Positions 7,706 to 17,624 of a stretch of DNA of 64,000 nucleotides are shown one piece after another. Origin of the DNA: JBBDRJ01 sp963766295 (GTDB lineage Bacteria; Actinomycetota; JAICYB01); the NCBI GenBank assembly GCA_963766295.1, contig CAVXYW010000002.1, positions 992,001 through 1,056,000 of the forward strand, read 5' to 3'. Position numbers and translations under genes: made by a program. The notes below the pieces were generated by a model. That model searched no databases, had not been told where the DNA came from, and was given only the letters and a program-made list of their open reading frames with translations. Every line of letters begins with the position of its first letter. The stretch's first letter is position 1.

Positions 7706-10369
7706 ATGAGCTCATCCGGCGGCCGCCGCCGCACGCCTTCGGTGGCCGAGTTTTCGTCCGGGCTCCCGTTTCCGCTCGACGACTTCCAAAAGCAAGCCAT
7801 CGACGCGGTGTCGGAAGGGGAGTCCGTACTCGTCGCCGCACCCACTGGGTCGGGAAAGACGGTTGTCGCCGAGTTCGCTTGCTGGCTTGCTCTCGAAACG
7901 GGAGCCAAGTGCTTCTACACCACCCCACTAAAGGCTCTTTCCAATCAGAAATTTGGTGACCTGGTAGCGCAGCACGGCGCTCGGAACGTCGGACTCCTAA
8001 CCGGCGACAACGCGATCAACGGCGAGGCGCAGATCGTCGTAATGACCACCGAGGTGCTGAGGAACATGCTCTACGAAGGCTCGGACACGTTGCGCGGTCT
8101 TCGCTGGGTCGTGATGGATGAGGTTCACTACCTTCAGGACCCCTACCGCGGCGCCGTTTGGGAAGAAGTCCTCATCCACCTGGCGCCCGAGGTTCGCGTC
8201 GTCTGCCTTTCGGCAACGGTCTCCAATGTCGAGGAATTCGGCGAATGGCTGCGCACCCTTCGCGGCCACACAAGGGTTGTTGTGGAGCACGAGCGGCCCG
8301 TCGAGCTTCGAAGCTTGGTCATGGTCGGGCGGGAACTCCATCCATTGCTGGACGAAAACGGGCGTCCTCCACCCGAGCTCGCTCGCGTTTGGCAGAGAGG
8401 GCTGGCAGCGGTGGCACGTTATCGAAGGATCCCGTCGGGCCGGCCCGGCTATCGCGGTGGGAACCGAGCACCGGGCCGGCCGCGGAAAGCAGGGCCTATC
8501 GACGCATACACCCCAACGCGCGTCGAAGTGGTCGACGTTCTCGGGGAGCTCAGCATGCTTCCTGCGATCGTCTTCATATTCTCGCGAGCGGGCTGTGACG
8601 AATCGGTCGAGGCTTGCGTGCGCGCCGGCGTCGAGCTCACGACGAAAACCGAGGCTGAGCGCATCTCCGAATTCGCCCAGCTTCGGGCCGGGAACATCGA
8701 TCCCGAGGATCTTCGCGCGCTTCGCTTCTCGTCCTTTTTGGAAGGTCTCGAGCGAGGGGTTGCGGCCCATCACGCAGGCATGATCCCCATCTTCAAAGAG
8801 ACGGTGGAAGAGCTCTTCGCTTTGGGGCTGGTCAAGCTCGTGTTCGCAACGGAGACGCTTTCTCTCGGGATCAACATGCCGGCGCGAACCGTGGTCATCG
8901 AGCGGTTGACGAAATTCACGGGCGAGAAGCACGAAATGCTCACACCGACCGACTACACGCAACTAACCGGACGGGCCGGACGACGGGGGATCGATGACCT
9001 CGGCTACGGCGTAACGCTGTTCAGTCCCTGGGTCTCCCTGGACAAGCTCGCCTCCCTCGCAACGATGCGTTCATATGCGCTGAGGTCGTCGTTCCGGCCG
9101 TCCTACAACATGGCCGTGAATCTGGTTCGCAACTACGAACCCGAGAAGGCCGCGCATCTTCTGAATTCCTCTTTTGCTCAGTTCGTTACCGATCGCGGGG
9201 TCGTTAAGTGGGAACGCGACCTGGAAACCAAGGAGCGCAAAGCCGAGGAGCTCAGGGCGGAAGCGGTATGTGAGCTCGGCGATGTCATCGAGTACCAGCA
9301 ACTCCGCGAGCAAGCCGCGCAGTCCCTTAAGGACGATCGAGGCTCACAGGCCGTCCGCGAGCAACTCACGAAGCTGTCGCCGGGGGATGTCATCACCGGC
9401 CGTGGTATAGGGCGCGCGGTGATCCTCGAGCAAGCCCGGATCGGGCAGGGGGGAGCACCGCGCATCACGGCTATGACCCTCGACCGGAAGGTGCGCAAAC
9501 TCGGCCCCCGAGACTTCCGAGAACCACCGGAGCCGGTCGCGAAGATCCGGCTTCGCGGTCAAGCATGGCGTGCGGCGAAGGCGAGGAAGAACATCGCACG
9601 CGAGCTCGAAACGCTGAAAGTGCCGCGACCGAAGAGCGCCCCGAAGAGATCGGACGCGCGGAAGCTGACGCAGGCCTACGAATCACATCCCGTCCATAGC
9701 TGTCCCGATGTCGATCGCCACCTGAAGATCGCCAACCAACTCGCCGAGGTCGACGCCGAAGCCAAGAAGCTTCGCCGCCAGGTACGTCAACGCGCCGGAA
9801 CGATCGCGCGAACCTTCGAACGCGTGCTCGGTGTCCTCAGGAGCCTGGGATACGCCGAGGAGTGGGGGCTTACCGACAAGGGAGAGCTTCTCTCCCGTGT
9901 GTACAACGAGTCCGACTTGCTCGTCGTGGAGTGTCTGGCCCGTGGCTGGCTCAACGGCCTCGAACCTGCCGAGCTCGCTGCCGTCTCATCCCTCTTCGTT
10001 TTCGAGTCGCGGCGCCGGGACCAGCCGGAGAGTGCACCGACGCCGGAGCTGGCGCGCTACGAGAGCCGCATTGCCGGCCTCTTCCGGTCATTGCGAACAA
10101 CCGAGAAGGAGCACGAGATCGAGCTCCTAAAAGAACCCGACTCGGGGTTCATGGCTCAGCTTTACGAATGGGCGTCCGGCTCCGGTCTCGAAGAGATCCT
10201 CGAGGACCGCGAGACGTCGGCCGGAGACTTCGTTCGTTCGGCCAAGCAGGTTGTCGACCTGATGCAACAGCTCCGTCAGGTCGTCGATTCCGACGAGATC
10301 TCGGAGGCACTCGCGCAAGCGGTCGACCAGGTTCAGCGCGGCGTCGTTGCCTATTCGTCGGTGGTGTGA
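7706..10369 (+). CDS. helY: Ski2/Mtr4-like DEAD/DEAH-box helicase HelY
   Basis: 887 residues. The Walker A motif is APTGSGKT at 45-52, motif II is DEVH (VVMDEVHYLQ), SLGINMPARTVVIERL is motif V and QLTGRAGRRG is motif VI. The C-terminal half has the helical DSHCT-like region of Ski2 family RNA helicases. Actinobacterial HelY has this length and layout and is thought to act in RNA turnover or ribosome-related processing. The stop at 10369 is one base before the GTG of the lipid kinase, so the two are translationally coupled. Confidence 0.92.
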   Translation: MSSSGGRRRTPSVAEFSSGLPFPLDDFQKQAIDAVSEGESVLVAAPTGSGKTVVAEFACWLALETGAKCFYTTPLKALSNQKFGDLVAQHGARNVGLLTGDNAINGEAQIVVMTTEVLRNMLYEGSDTLRGLRWVVMDEVHYLQDPYRGAVWEEVLIHLAPEVRVVCLSATVSNVEEFGEWLRTLRGHTRVVVEHERPVELRSLVMVGRELHPLLDENGRPPPELARVWQRGLAAVARYRRIPSGRPGYRGGNRAPGRPRKAGPIDAYTPTRVEVVDVLGELSMLPAIVFIFSRAGCDESVEACVRAGVELTTKTEAERISEFAQLRAGNIDPEDLRALRFSSFLEGLERGVAAHHAGMIPIFKETVEELFALGLVKLVFATETLSLGINMPARTVVIERLTKFTGEKHEMLTPTDYTQLTGRAGRRGIDDLGYGVTLFSPWVSLDKLASLATMRSYALRSSFRPSYNMAVNLVRNYEPEKAAHLLNSSFAQFVTDRGVVKWERDLETKERKAEELRAEAVCELGDVIEYQQLREQAAQSLKDDRGSQAVREQLTKLSPGDVITGRGIGRAVILEQARIGQGGAPRITAMTLDRKVRKLGPRDFREPPEPVAKIRLRGQAWRAAKARKNIARELETLKVPRPKSAPKRSDARKLTQAYESHPVHSCPDVDRHLKIANQLAEVDAEAKKLRRQVRQRAGTIARTFERVLGVLRSLGYAEEWGLTDKGELLSRVYNESDLLVVECLARGWLNGLEPAELAAVSSLFVFESRRRDQPESAPTPELARYESRIAGLFRSLRTTEKEHEIELLKEPDSGFMAQLYEWASGSGLEEILEDRETSAGDFVRSAKQVVDLMQQLRQVVDSDEISEALAQAVDQVQRGVVAYSSVV

Positions 10370-10370
10370 C

Positions 10371-11279
10371 GTGACGCGCGCTTACGTGATCGGCAATCCA
10401 CGCGCAGGTCGTGGAAAGGTCACCGCCGGATGGGACGAAGTTCGGGCGGCCTTCGCAAGCCACGGGATCGACGCCGAGACCGCTGAAACCCAACACCCGT
10501 CGCACGCAATCGAGCTCGCATCTAACGCACGAACCGCCGGAGCGGATCTGGTTGTCGCACTTGGCGGTGATGGAACCGTCCACGAAGTGGTCAACGGACT
10601 TCTAGCCGAAGGCTCGATCGGTAGACCGCCTGCACTGGGTGTCCTGCCGGCCGGATCCGGATGTGATTTCGCCAAGACGTTCGATATCCCGGAGGACATC
10701 AACGGTGCGATAGCGCACCTGGCCAACGCTGAGCTGCGGCGGATCGACATCGGCGAGATCCACTTCATGGACGAAAAGAGCTCGACGCGCCGGTTCTTCG
10801 CCAACATCGCCGAAGTTGGGATAGGTGCGGAAGTCGTCGAACGAGCCCAGCGGATGCCGCGCGCATTGGGCGGCGGCGTGTACTTCGCGTCCTTCCTCAT
10901 CACGCTGCCGTCCTTCCGAAGAAGGAAAGCCGAAATAGAGATGGACGGTGATATGGCGTACGAAGGTGCCCTGACCAACCTCGTCGTCGCCAACGCTCAG
11001 GTCTTCGGCGGAGGGATGTGTGTGGCACCCAGCGCCGATCCTGCTGACGGTGTCTTCGATATTCAGATCCAGTACGGATCGAGGGTCGACTACGCACGCG
11101 GGATCTCCAAGGTCTACAAGGGCACCCATATCCCTCACCCGCGGATCAGGGAAGAGCGTAGCTCCAGCCTTACCGTCAGATGCGATCCACCGGCCCTCAT
11201 CGAGGCCGATGGCGAAGTCCTCGGGCACACACCTGCGACGTTTTCGATGCATCCGGGCGCGTTGTTACTCAAAGGCTGA
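10371..11279 (+). CDS. diacylglycerol/lipid kinase (DagK/YegS-like)
   Basis: 302 residues from GTG 10371, one base after the helY stop; the protein then opens directly with the beta strand RAYVIGNPRAGRGK. GGDGT (VALGGDGTVHEVVNGLL) is the nucleotide-binding signature, and LGVLPAGSGCDFAKT is the matching GTxNDFAR-type motif, with Cys replacing Asn. It transfers the ATP gamma-phosphate to diacylglycerol or a related lipid at the membrane face. It is probably co-transcribed with helY. Confidence 0.9.
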   Translation: MTRAYVIGNPRAGRGKVTAGWDEVRAAFASHGIDAETAETQHPSHAIELASNARTAGADLVVALGGDGTVHEVVNGLLAEGSIGRPPALGVLPAGSGCDFAKTFDIPEDINGAIAHLANAELRRIDIGEIHFMDEKSSTRRFFANIAEVGIGAEVVERAQRMPRALGGGVYFASFLITLPSFRRRKAEIEMDGDMAYEGALTNLVVANAQVFGGGMCVAPSADPADGVFDIQIQYGSRVDYARGISKVYKGTHIPHPRIREERSSSLTVRCDPPALIEADGEVLGHTPATFSMHPGALLLKG

Positions 11280-11303
11280 CGCGCCGCCGATCTGAGGGGC
11301 CGG

Positions 11304-11309
11304 TATCGT
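11304..11309 (+). promoter_or_regulatory. -10 box (TATCGT) for leaderless cyclase gene
   Basis: TATCGT ends 6 nt before GTG 11316, with no ribosome binding site between. This separates the cyclase gene from the helY-lipid kinase unit. Confidence 0.4.
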
Positions 11310-11315
11310 TACAAC

Positions 11316-14300
11316 GTGACGGAGCGCGTTTGTCCTGCCTGCGCCTCAGACGTCCCAGCGGGCGCCAAATTCTGCGGGAACTGCGGCGCACAAGTCACTA
11401 CCAGAGCCGACGAGCGCCGGATAGTAACGGTCCTCTTCGGCGACGTCGTCGGCTTCACTCCGCTCTCCGAAGACGTGGATCCCGAGCAGGTGAAGATCAT
11501 CCTCGACCGCTGCTTCGAGCGCCTGGCCGCCGACGTGCTCGCTCACGGAGGCCGTGTGGACAAGATCGTCGGGGACGAAATCATGGCCGTCTTCGGCGCG
11601 CCTATCGCTCACGAGGATGACCCTGAACGCGCCGTCCGCGCCGGTCTGCAGATGCAACGGACCCTGGTCGAGCATGCGGAGGAAACGGGCTCTCAGATCA
11701 AGATGCGTATCGGCATCAACACGGGAGAGGTCGTGGTCGGCGGGCTGCGCGGTGGGGGAGACGTCACCGCGCTCGGCGACGTCGTGAACATAGCCAAGCG
11801 GCTCCAGACCTCAGCGGAGCCTGGAGATGTTCTCGTGGGATCCGCAACCCACGCCGCGACGCGAGAAGTGATCGGTTACGGCGAGGTGGCAAGCTTCGAT
11901 CTCAGAGGACGTGGTGCTCCAGTGGAAGCTTGGTGCGCCATCGAGGCGCTCGGTCCTCCCGGTTTTCGTCCGGGACGCGCGCGCACACCATTGTTCGGCC
12001 GAAAAGCGGAACTGGGAAGACTCTGGCAAGCCATCTCAACCGCGGTCGCGCAGAACAATCCACACCTCGTCCTGCTCGTGGGTGATGCCGGAGTAGGCAA
12101 GACCCGCCTCGTAGAAGAAGCGATCGAGATCGCCAAGGTTCAGCACGACGCTTTGGTCATCGAAGGACGTTGCCTCCCCTACGGGGAGGCCAACCCTTGG
12201 TGGCCCGTGGCCGAGGCCCTGCGCCAAGCGTGCGGGATCGATCCCGACGATCCTGCCGATGTAGCCACGAGCAAATGCCGTGAAGCGATCGCCGCCGTCA
12301 TGGGAGCCGGCGGCGAAGGTGCCGACGCCTCACGCGTATCGGAAGGCCTCCTTTACCTGATGGGGTACGAAGCTTCACTTAACGATCTCGAACCCTCGCG
12401 CGCGCGGGACGAAGCCGTTCGTTCGATCCAGCACTCGCTCGCGGCGAATGCACGCCAAGCTCCTTTGGTCATCGTCCTTTCGGAGATCCACTGGGCCGAT
12501 CAGCTCGTGCTCGATCTCATCGACACGATGTTCGAACGTCTACGCGAATTGCCGATACTGCTCTTGGCCACGGCGCGCGGAGAGCTGTACGAACGATGGA
12601 CGCCAAAATTGGGCCGCTACGACCTTCACGTCGTCAATCTGAAACCGCTCGATGATGCCGCCGCGGCCGAGATAGTCCGAACGCTTCTCGGTTCGGACGC
12701 CTCACCGCAGCTCGTCGACGTCGTGGTGGATCGCGCCGGCGGCAACCCGCTGTTCCTTGAAGAGCTCGTTGCCATCCTCGGTGAAACCGAGCTCAGTTCC
12801 GGCGCCGGGGTCTTGGACGGCACGGAGCTGCCGGCAACGCTGCGTGGTCTGGTTGCCGCGCGTCTCGACGCTTTGGACACCACGGAGAGGTCGGTCATAG
12901 AAGACGCCGCGGTTGTGGGACGAAACGGACAAGTGGAAGCTCTGTTAGCGCTGGGAGAAACACGCGGCCTAAGCGATCCACGGTCGTGGTTGAGCGTTCT
13001 GCAGCAGAAAGACTTCCTCGTCATCGAGAACGGCGAGTACGAGTTCAAATCAGATCTCGTCTGCGACGTGGCCTACGAGACGCTCACGAAGAGCGAACGA
13101 GCTCGCAGACACGCCGCCGTTGCCAACTGGCTGGCCGACTATGCACAACGAACCGAGCGTGAGGACGAACACCTCGAGCGCATCGCGCACCAATTCGCGG
13201 CCGCCGCGTCGCTGGTCAATGAGATCGGTATCGTCGACGGCGTACCGTCCGATATCTCTGCACGGGGTCTCGACTGGTTGGAACGAGCCGCCGAGCGGGC
13301 CGAAGCGAGAGAAACCACAGCGGTGTCGCTGCATCTGCTCGATCACGCGCTGCGCTTGCTCGGCAGCGAGGATCCCAAGCGCCGGGCCAGCTTCCTCGTA
13401 AAGAGAGCTCGGGGACGCTCTGCATCTCGCGACATCGAAGCTGCGTATGCAGATATCAACGAAGTACTTCGCATCGCCGAGGAGATCGGTTCTCCGGCTC
13501 TGCGCGCTGAGGCAATGACGGTTAGGGGAGAGACCGAGCAACGCGAAGGGGAGCACGAGAAATCCGTTGCGACACTGACCGAGGCCGTCGATTGCTGGCG
13601 GACAGCCGGCAACCGAAAGGGAGAAGCCGAGGCGCTCCGATTGTCCGGCTTCACGCGCATACAGATGGGTCGCCTGGACGAGGCCGAAAGCGCCGTCTCA
13701 CAGGCCCTCGCAATCTCCCGAGAGTTAAAAGACCGCCGTGGCGAAGCGTGGGGACTCCAGAACCTCGCGTGGGTTGCGTTCTCGCGCGGTGACTTCGACC
13801 TGGCCGAGGAGCGTCTCCGCGCCTCTGCCGAGCTCTTCGACGAGATCGGTGATTTCGGCGGGCAGGGCTGGGCCTTCGGGCTCCTTGGTTACGTCTGGTT
13901 CTTCAAAGGCCGTCTTAACGAAGCAGCTGCGATCGCCGAGGACGGTATCGAGTGGACCCGGGAGATGGGCGACCGCTGGGCGCACGGCATGATGCTCAAC
14001 CTGCTGTCCGGCATCCGGCTGTGGCAGGGCCGCACTCGCTCCGCGCTCGAGCATTCGACGGAGGCGTTGGCTCTCTTCGAAGACATCGATGACGACATGG
14101 GACGATCGTTCGCCGGCATGGCCAAGGCCTGGGCGCTCCTGTTTGTCGGACAATCCGGCGAGGCCCTGGCCCTAGCCGAAAGCAACGCGACGCGTGCGGG
14201 AGCAGTAGCAACGGCCGGTCTCGCGGGCGTGATGGGCGCGGCAACCATCCGCACCTTCCGAGGCGACGGCAAGGGCGCGCTCGCGATCTTGGACGAGTAC

Positions 14301-14840
14301 GGGATCACCGAGGAGAGCGACGACCCGCATATACAGGACGCAGACCTGCTCGCAGGGCGGGCTTTGGCCGTTCTCGTCTCCGGAGACTACGAGCACGCTT
14401 ACGACATCGCCCGGAAGGCATGGGCTCTCGATCCAAAGGAGCCGGGAGCCCGCGCCAATACCGCATGCATCCTCTCGCTCTGCGCCGCCGCAGCCGGCCG
14501 TCCAGAGGAAGCCCTGGCTGCCGGGGAAGAGGTTGGGCGGGTCGGGGGCACGTATCTGGATCAGATCCGTGCGCACCTTGGACGTGCTCTCGGACACACG
14601 CAGCGCACGGAGGACATCGAGACGAAGGCCGCACTCGGATCGGCCAAGCGGATCTCCGACGCGAGCGAGGACGTCGTGAGTCACGGCATGATCCGCCTAG
14701 CGGAGGCCGTCGTTGCCGAAGTGCTCGACTGGCACGAGAAGCCATCGCTCGGCGAAGCCGTCGGTCAGCTCCGCGCCGTTGGAATAGATCCGGAGCCGTG
14801 GGAACGCGTTTTGCGAGCGGCCGCGGGGGACAAGGGGTAG
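11316..14840 (+). CDS. zinc-ribbon / class III adenylyl cyclase / AAA ATPase / TPR regulator
   Basis: 1174 residues from GTG. Domain order: a zinc ribbon (CPAC...CGNCG, residues 5-25); a class III cyclase domain (about 35-200) with both metal Asp residues (FGDVVGFT, VGDEIMAVFG), the adenine-specifying Lys and Asp (DKIVGDE, LGDVVN) and the transition-state Asn/Arg (NIAKR); an AAA/STAND ATPase with Walker A GDAGVGKT near residue 255; then a long TPR-like helical array to the end. All catalytic residues look intact, so cAMP synthesis is plausible. The architecture matches large LuxR/adenylate-cyclase type sensors in soil actinobacteria. The ligand is unknown. Confidence 0.88.
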   Translation: MTERVCPACASDVPAGAKFCGNCGAQVTTRADERRIVTVLFGDVVGFTPLSEDVDPEQVKIILDRCFERLAADVLAHGGRVDKIVGDEIMAVFGAPIAHEDDPERAVRAGLQMQRTLVEHAEETGSQIKMRIGINTGEVVVGGLRGGGDVTALGDVVNIAKRLQTSAEPGDVLVGSATHAATREVIGYGEVASFDLRGRGAPVEAWCAIEALGPPGFRPGRARTPLFGRKAELGRLWQAISTAVAQNNPHLVLLVGDAGVGKTRLVEEAIEIAKVQHDALVIEGRCLPYGEANPWWPVAEALRQACGIDPDDPADVATSKCREAIAAVMGAGGEGADASRVSEGLLYLMGYEASLNDLEPSRARDEAVRSIQHSLAANARQAPLVIVLSEIHWADQLVLDLIDTMFERLRELPILLLATARGELYERWTPKLGRYDLHVVNLKPLDDAAAAEIVRTLLGSDASPQLVDVVVDRAGGNPLFLEELVAILGETELSSGAGVLDGTELPATLRGLVAARLDALDTTERSVIEDAAVVGRNGQVEALLALGETRGLSDPRSWLSVLQQKDFLVIENGEYEFKSDLVCDVAYETLTKSERARRHAAVANWLADYAQRTEREDEHLERIAHQFAAAASLVNEIGIVDGVPSDISARGLDWLERAAERAEARETTAVSLHLLDHALRLLGSEDPKRRASFLVKRARGRSASRDIEAAYADINEVLRIAEEIGSPALRAEAMTVRGETEQREGEHEKSVATLTEAVDCWRTAGNRKGEAEALRLSGFTRIQMGRLDEAESAVSQALAISRELKDRRGEAWGLQNLAWVAFSRGDFDLAEERLRASAELFDEIGDFGGQGWAFGLLGYVWFFKGRLNEAAAIAEDGIEWTREMGDRWAHGMMLNLLSGIRLWQGRTRSALEHSTEALALFEDIDDDMGRSFAGMAKAWALLFVGQSGEALALAESNATRAGAVATAGLAGVMGAATIRTFRGDGKGALAILDEYGITEESDDPHIQDADLLAGRALAVLVSGDYEHAYDIARKAWALDPKEPGARANTACILSLCAAAAGRPEEALAAGEEVGRVGGTYLDQIRAHLGRALGHTQRTEDIETKAALGSAKRISDASEDVVSHGMIRLAEAVVAEVLDWHEKPSLGEAVGQLRAVGIDPEPWERVLRAAAGDKG

Positions 14841-15265
14841 GCGAAACGCCGTCTCTCGAAGAAGCTGAGATCAGGCATCGCGTGGCCGCTGCGCGCGTGG
14901 CGCGGCTGAGCACCATCGATCCGCACGGGCGCCCACATCTTGTCCCGATCAGCTTTGCGTTGGTGGGTGACTTCGTGTACTCGGCAGTCGATTCCAAACC
15001 GAAAACAACCAGACGGTTGCAACGTGTATCCAACATCGAGCGAGAGCCACGTGCATCCCTGCTCGTCGACCACTACGACGAGGACTGGACGAAGGTGTGG
15101 TGGTGCTTGATCAGAGCGCGCGGCCACGTCGTTCATGAAGGGGCCGAGTTCGATCGCGCCGTGTCCGCGTTGGTCGACAAATATGAGCAATACCGGGGCA
15201 AACGACCCGCCGGTCCGGCAGTGGTCCTCGACATCACTGAATGGAAGGGTTGGTACTCGTCGTAG
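14798..15265 (+). CDS. PPOX-class F420/flavin-dependent oxidoreductase
   Basis: About 155 residues. The core RVARLSTIDPHGRPHLVPIS, then KPKTTRRLQRVSNI and VWWCLIRARGHV, are hallmarks of the split beta-barrel pyridoxamine-oxidase-like family that binds F420 in actinobacteria. The start is uncertain: the N-terminal helix needs an upstream start, and GTG 14798 gives it while overlapping the cyclase gene by 43 nt. GTG 14882 would cut into the helix. The substrate is unknown. Confidence 0.8.
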   Translation: MGTRFASGRGGQGVGETPSLEEAEIRHRVAAARVARLSTIDPHGRPHLVPISFALVGDFVYSAVDSKPKTTRRLQRVSNIEREPRASLLVDHYDEDWTKVWWCLIRARGHVVHEGAEFDRAVSALVDKYEQYRGKRPAGPAVVLDITEWKGWYSS

Positions 15266-15298
15266 GATTGTCGCCGGATCTCACAGGGGAGGGAACCG

Positions 15299-17152
15299 AT
15301 GGGGCAGACCACGAGCACGGACACTAAGCTCATTCCGCTGGAAGTCCTTCTCGGCAATCCCGAGAAGGCCCAGCCTCAGATCTCACCGGACGGTCAGCGC
15401 ATGGCCTACATCGCGCCCGTAGATGGCGTCCTGAATGTGTGGGTCGGCGATGTCGGAGAGGACAACTACGCACCCGTAACCAAGGACACGGATCGCGGCA
15501 TCCGCGGTTACGCATGGGCCTACAACAACAAGCACTTGCTCTACATCCAGGACCAAGGAGGCGACGAGAACTGGCGTGTCTACTCCGTCGACCTGGAAAC
15601 GAATGAGACCCGGGATCTGACGCCGTTCGAACATGTCCAGGCACGGATCCAGCAGCTCAACAAGGACTTCCCGGACGAGTTGCTGATCGCCCTCAACAAG
15701 GACAACCAGGCGCTACACGACGTCTACCACTGCGATCTGAACTCGGGCGAACTGAAGAAGATCGCAGAGAACAACGCCGGCTACCTGGCGTGGATAGCGG
15801 ACCGGGAGATGAAGGTGCGCTGCGCGATCTCCATGACGATGGAGGGCGGAATCCTCATACAGATCCGCGACACCGAAGACGACGACTTCCGTCCGTTGCT
15901 GGAAGTCGGCCAGGACGACATGCTCACCACCGGTCCGGTGGGCTTCACCGGCGACGGCAAGGGCATGTACCTGCTGAACTCCGTCGGACGCAACACGGGC
16001 CGGCTCGTAAAGATGGACATCGCCACCGGTGCCGAAGAAGAGATCGCTTGGGATCCGACCTACGACGTGACCGGCGCGATCGTCCATCCGGACACGCGTG
16101 AGATCCAAGCAGTCTCCTTCCTGCGGGAGCGCATCGACTGGCAGGTCTTGGACGAATCGATCCAAGCAGACTTCGATGCGATTCGGGCCCTCAACCCGGG
16201 CGACTTCGGCGTTACGGATCGCGATGTCGCGGACAAGACATGGCTGGTTGCCTTTACCGCCGATGACGGCCCCGTGTCGTATTACTCACTCGACCGCGAT
16301 ACAAAGGAAGCGACGTTCCTCTTCCATCACCGCCCGGATCTGAACGACTACACCCTCACGAACATGGAGCCGTTCAACCTCACGGCTCGCGACGGGCTCG
16401 AACTCCACGGATACATAACCTTCCCTCCCAACACGGACCGCAAGAATCTGCCGCTTGTTCTCAACGTTCACGGCGGGCCGTGGTCCCGGGACGCGTGGGG
16501 CTTCGACCCAGAAGCCCAGTGGTTCGCCAACCGCGGATACGTGTGCATCCAGGTGAATTTCCGCGGGTCGACTGGATACGGCAAGGAGTACGTTAACGCC
16601 GGCGACAAGGAGTGGGGCGGCAAGATGCACGACGACCTCGTCGACACCGTAAATTGGGCCGTCGAGCAGGGGTACGTCGACAAAGATCGGATGGCGATCT
16701 TCGGCGGGTCGTACGGCGGATACTCGGCCCTCGTGGGGGCGACGTTCACGCCAGACTTGTTTGCGTGCGCGGTGGCGATAGTAGGCCCGTCGAATCTGAA
16801 GACGTTCATCGAGACGGTCCCGCCTTACTGGCAGCCGCAGATCGTCATGCTGCACAACCGCGTGGGGAATCCCGAGACGGAGGAAGAGTTCCTGTGGTCC
16901 CGGTCACCGCTCTCCAAGGTGGACGACATCAAGATCCCGATGCTCATCGCTCATGGCGCCAACGATCCACGTGTGAAGTTGGCGGAGACGGAACAGATCG
17001 TCGAGGCGATGAAGGCAAAGGGCATCGACCACGACCTGATGGTGTTCGAGGACGAAGGCCACGGGTTCGCGAAACCGGAGAACAGACTCAAGTTCTACGA
17101 CGTGGCGGAGAAGTTCCTGGCGAAACATCTCGGGGGGCGCTCGGCAGAGTAG
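15299..17152 (+). CDS. S9 family prolyl oligopeptidase/acylaminoacyl peptidase
   Basis: 617 residues. An N-terminal beta-propeller (about 1-340; AQPQISPDGQRMAYIAP is the first blade) is followed by an alpha/beta hydrolase domain. The nucleophile Ser lies in GGSYGGYS, the Asp in HGANDPRVK and the His in DEGHGFAKPEN, which completes the triad. The oxyanion region reads NVHGGPWSRD. No signal peptide is seen, so it should act on small peptides in the cytoplasm. ATG 15299 follows a GGGAGGG site. Confidence 0.92.
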   Translation: MGQTTSTDTKLIPLEVLLGNPEKAQPQISPDGQRMAYIAPVDGVLNVWVGDVGEDNYAPVTKDTDRGIRGYAWAYNNKHLLYIQDQGGDENWRVYSVDLETNETRDLTPFEHVQARIQQLNKDFPDELLIALNKDNQALHDVYHCDLNSGELKKIAENNAGYLAWIADREMKVRCAISMTMEGGILIQIRDTEDDDFRPLLEVGQDDMLTTGPVGFTGDGKGMYLLNSVGRNTGRLVKMDIATGAEEEIAWDPTYDVTGAIVHPDTREIQAVSFLRERIDWQVLDESIQADFDAIRALNPGDFGVTDRDVADKTWLVAFTADDGPVSYYSLDRDTKEATFLFHHRPDLNDYTLTNMEPFNLTARDGLELHGYITFPPNTDRKNLPLVLNVHGGPWSRDAWGFDPEAQWFANRGYVCIQVNFRGSTGYGKEYVNAGDKEWGGKMHDDLVDTVNWAVEQGYVDKDRMAIFGGSYGGYSALVGATFTPDLFACAVAIVGPSNLKTFIETVPPYWQPQIVMLHNRVGNPETEEEFLWSRSPLSKVDDIKIPMLIAHGANDPRVKLAETEQIVEAMKAKGIDHDLMVFEDEGHGFAKPENRLKFYDVAEKFLAKHLGGRSAE

Positions 17153-17234
17153 GCGCGTCAGGCAACTGACGCACTATCGACGGGTCGGATGCGGCGTCGT
17201 ATCGTTGAATTCGGCTACCGGAAGGAGGAACGAC

Positions 17235-17618
17235 ATGCTCGAGGAGTTCCCGATTCACGCCACCGTCGCGGCGTCCGACATCGAGCGCGCGAAGGCCTGG
17301 TACCAAGACAAGCTTGGACTGACGCCCAAGAAAGAGGGTATGGGGAGCCTCTGGTACGAGTTCTCACCCGGCACGTGGTTGCTGGTGTATCCGACCGGCG
17401 CTGCCGGAACCGCGCAAAACACACAGGCGGGCTGGGCGGTCAAGAACATCGAGGCGGTCATGGAGCAACTCCGGGCTCGTGGTGTCGAGTTCGAGGATTA
17501 CGACATGGGTGAGATGAAGACCGTCAACGGACTGATCGACGTCCCCGGACAGGGAAAGGCCGCTTGGTTCAAGGACAGCGAAGGCAACATCTTCGAGCTG
17601 AGCGAGCCAGCCGGTTAA
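17235..17618 (+). CDS. VOC/glyoxalase-like domain protein
   Basis: 127 residues from ATG 17235, which sits behind a good GGAAGGAGG site; the in-frame upstream ATG at 17205 has none. The pattern ATVAASDIERAKAWYQDKLG is the classic opening of the vicinal oxygen chelate fold, and AWFKDSEGNIFELSEP closes it with the metal-ligand Glu. It is a single VOC module that would act as a dimer. The substrate is unknown; such proteins include dioxygenases, isomerases and antibiotic-binding proteins. Confidence 0.88.
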   Translation: MLEEFPIHATVAASDIERAKAWYQDKLGLTPKKEGMGSLWYEFSPGTWLLVYPTGAAGTAQNTQAGWAVKNIEAVMEQLRARGVEFEDYDMGEMKTVNGLIDVPGQGKAAWFKDSEGNIFELSEPAG

Positions 17619-17624
17619 TCAGAC

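Noticed and set aside
10347..10371. Upstream start for the lipid kinase
   Set aside because: It would overlap the end of helY and add residues before the first beta strand; GTG 10371 sits one base after the helY stop and opens the fold directly.
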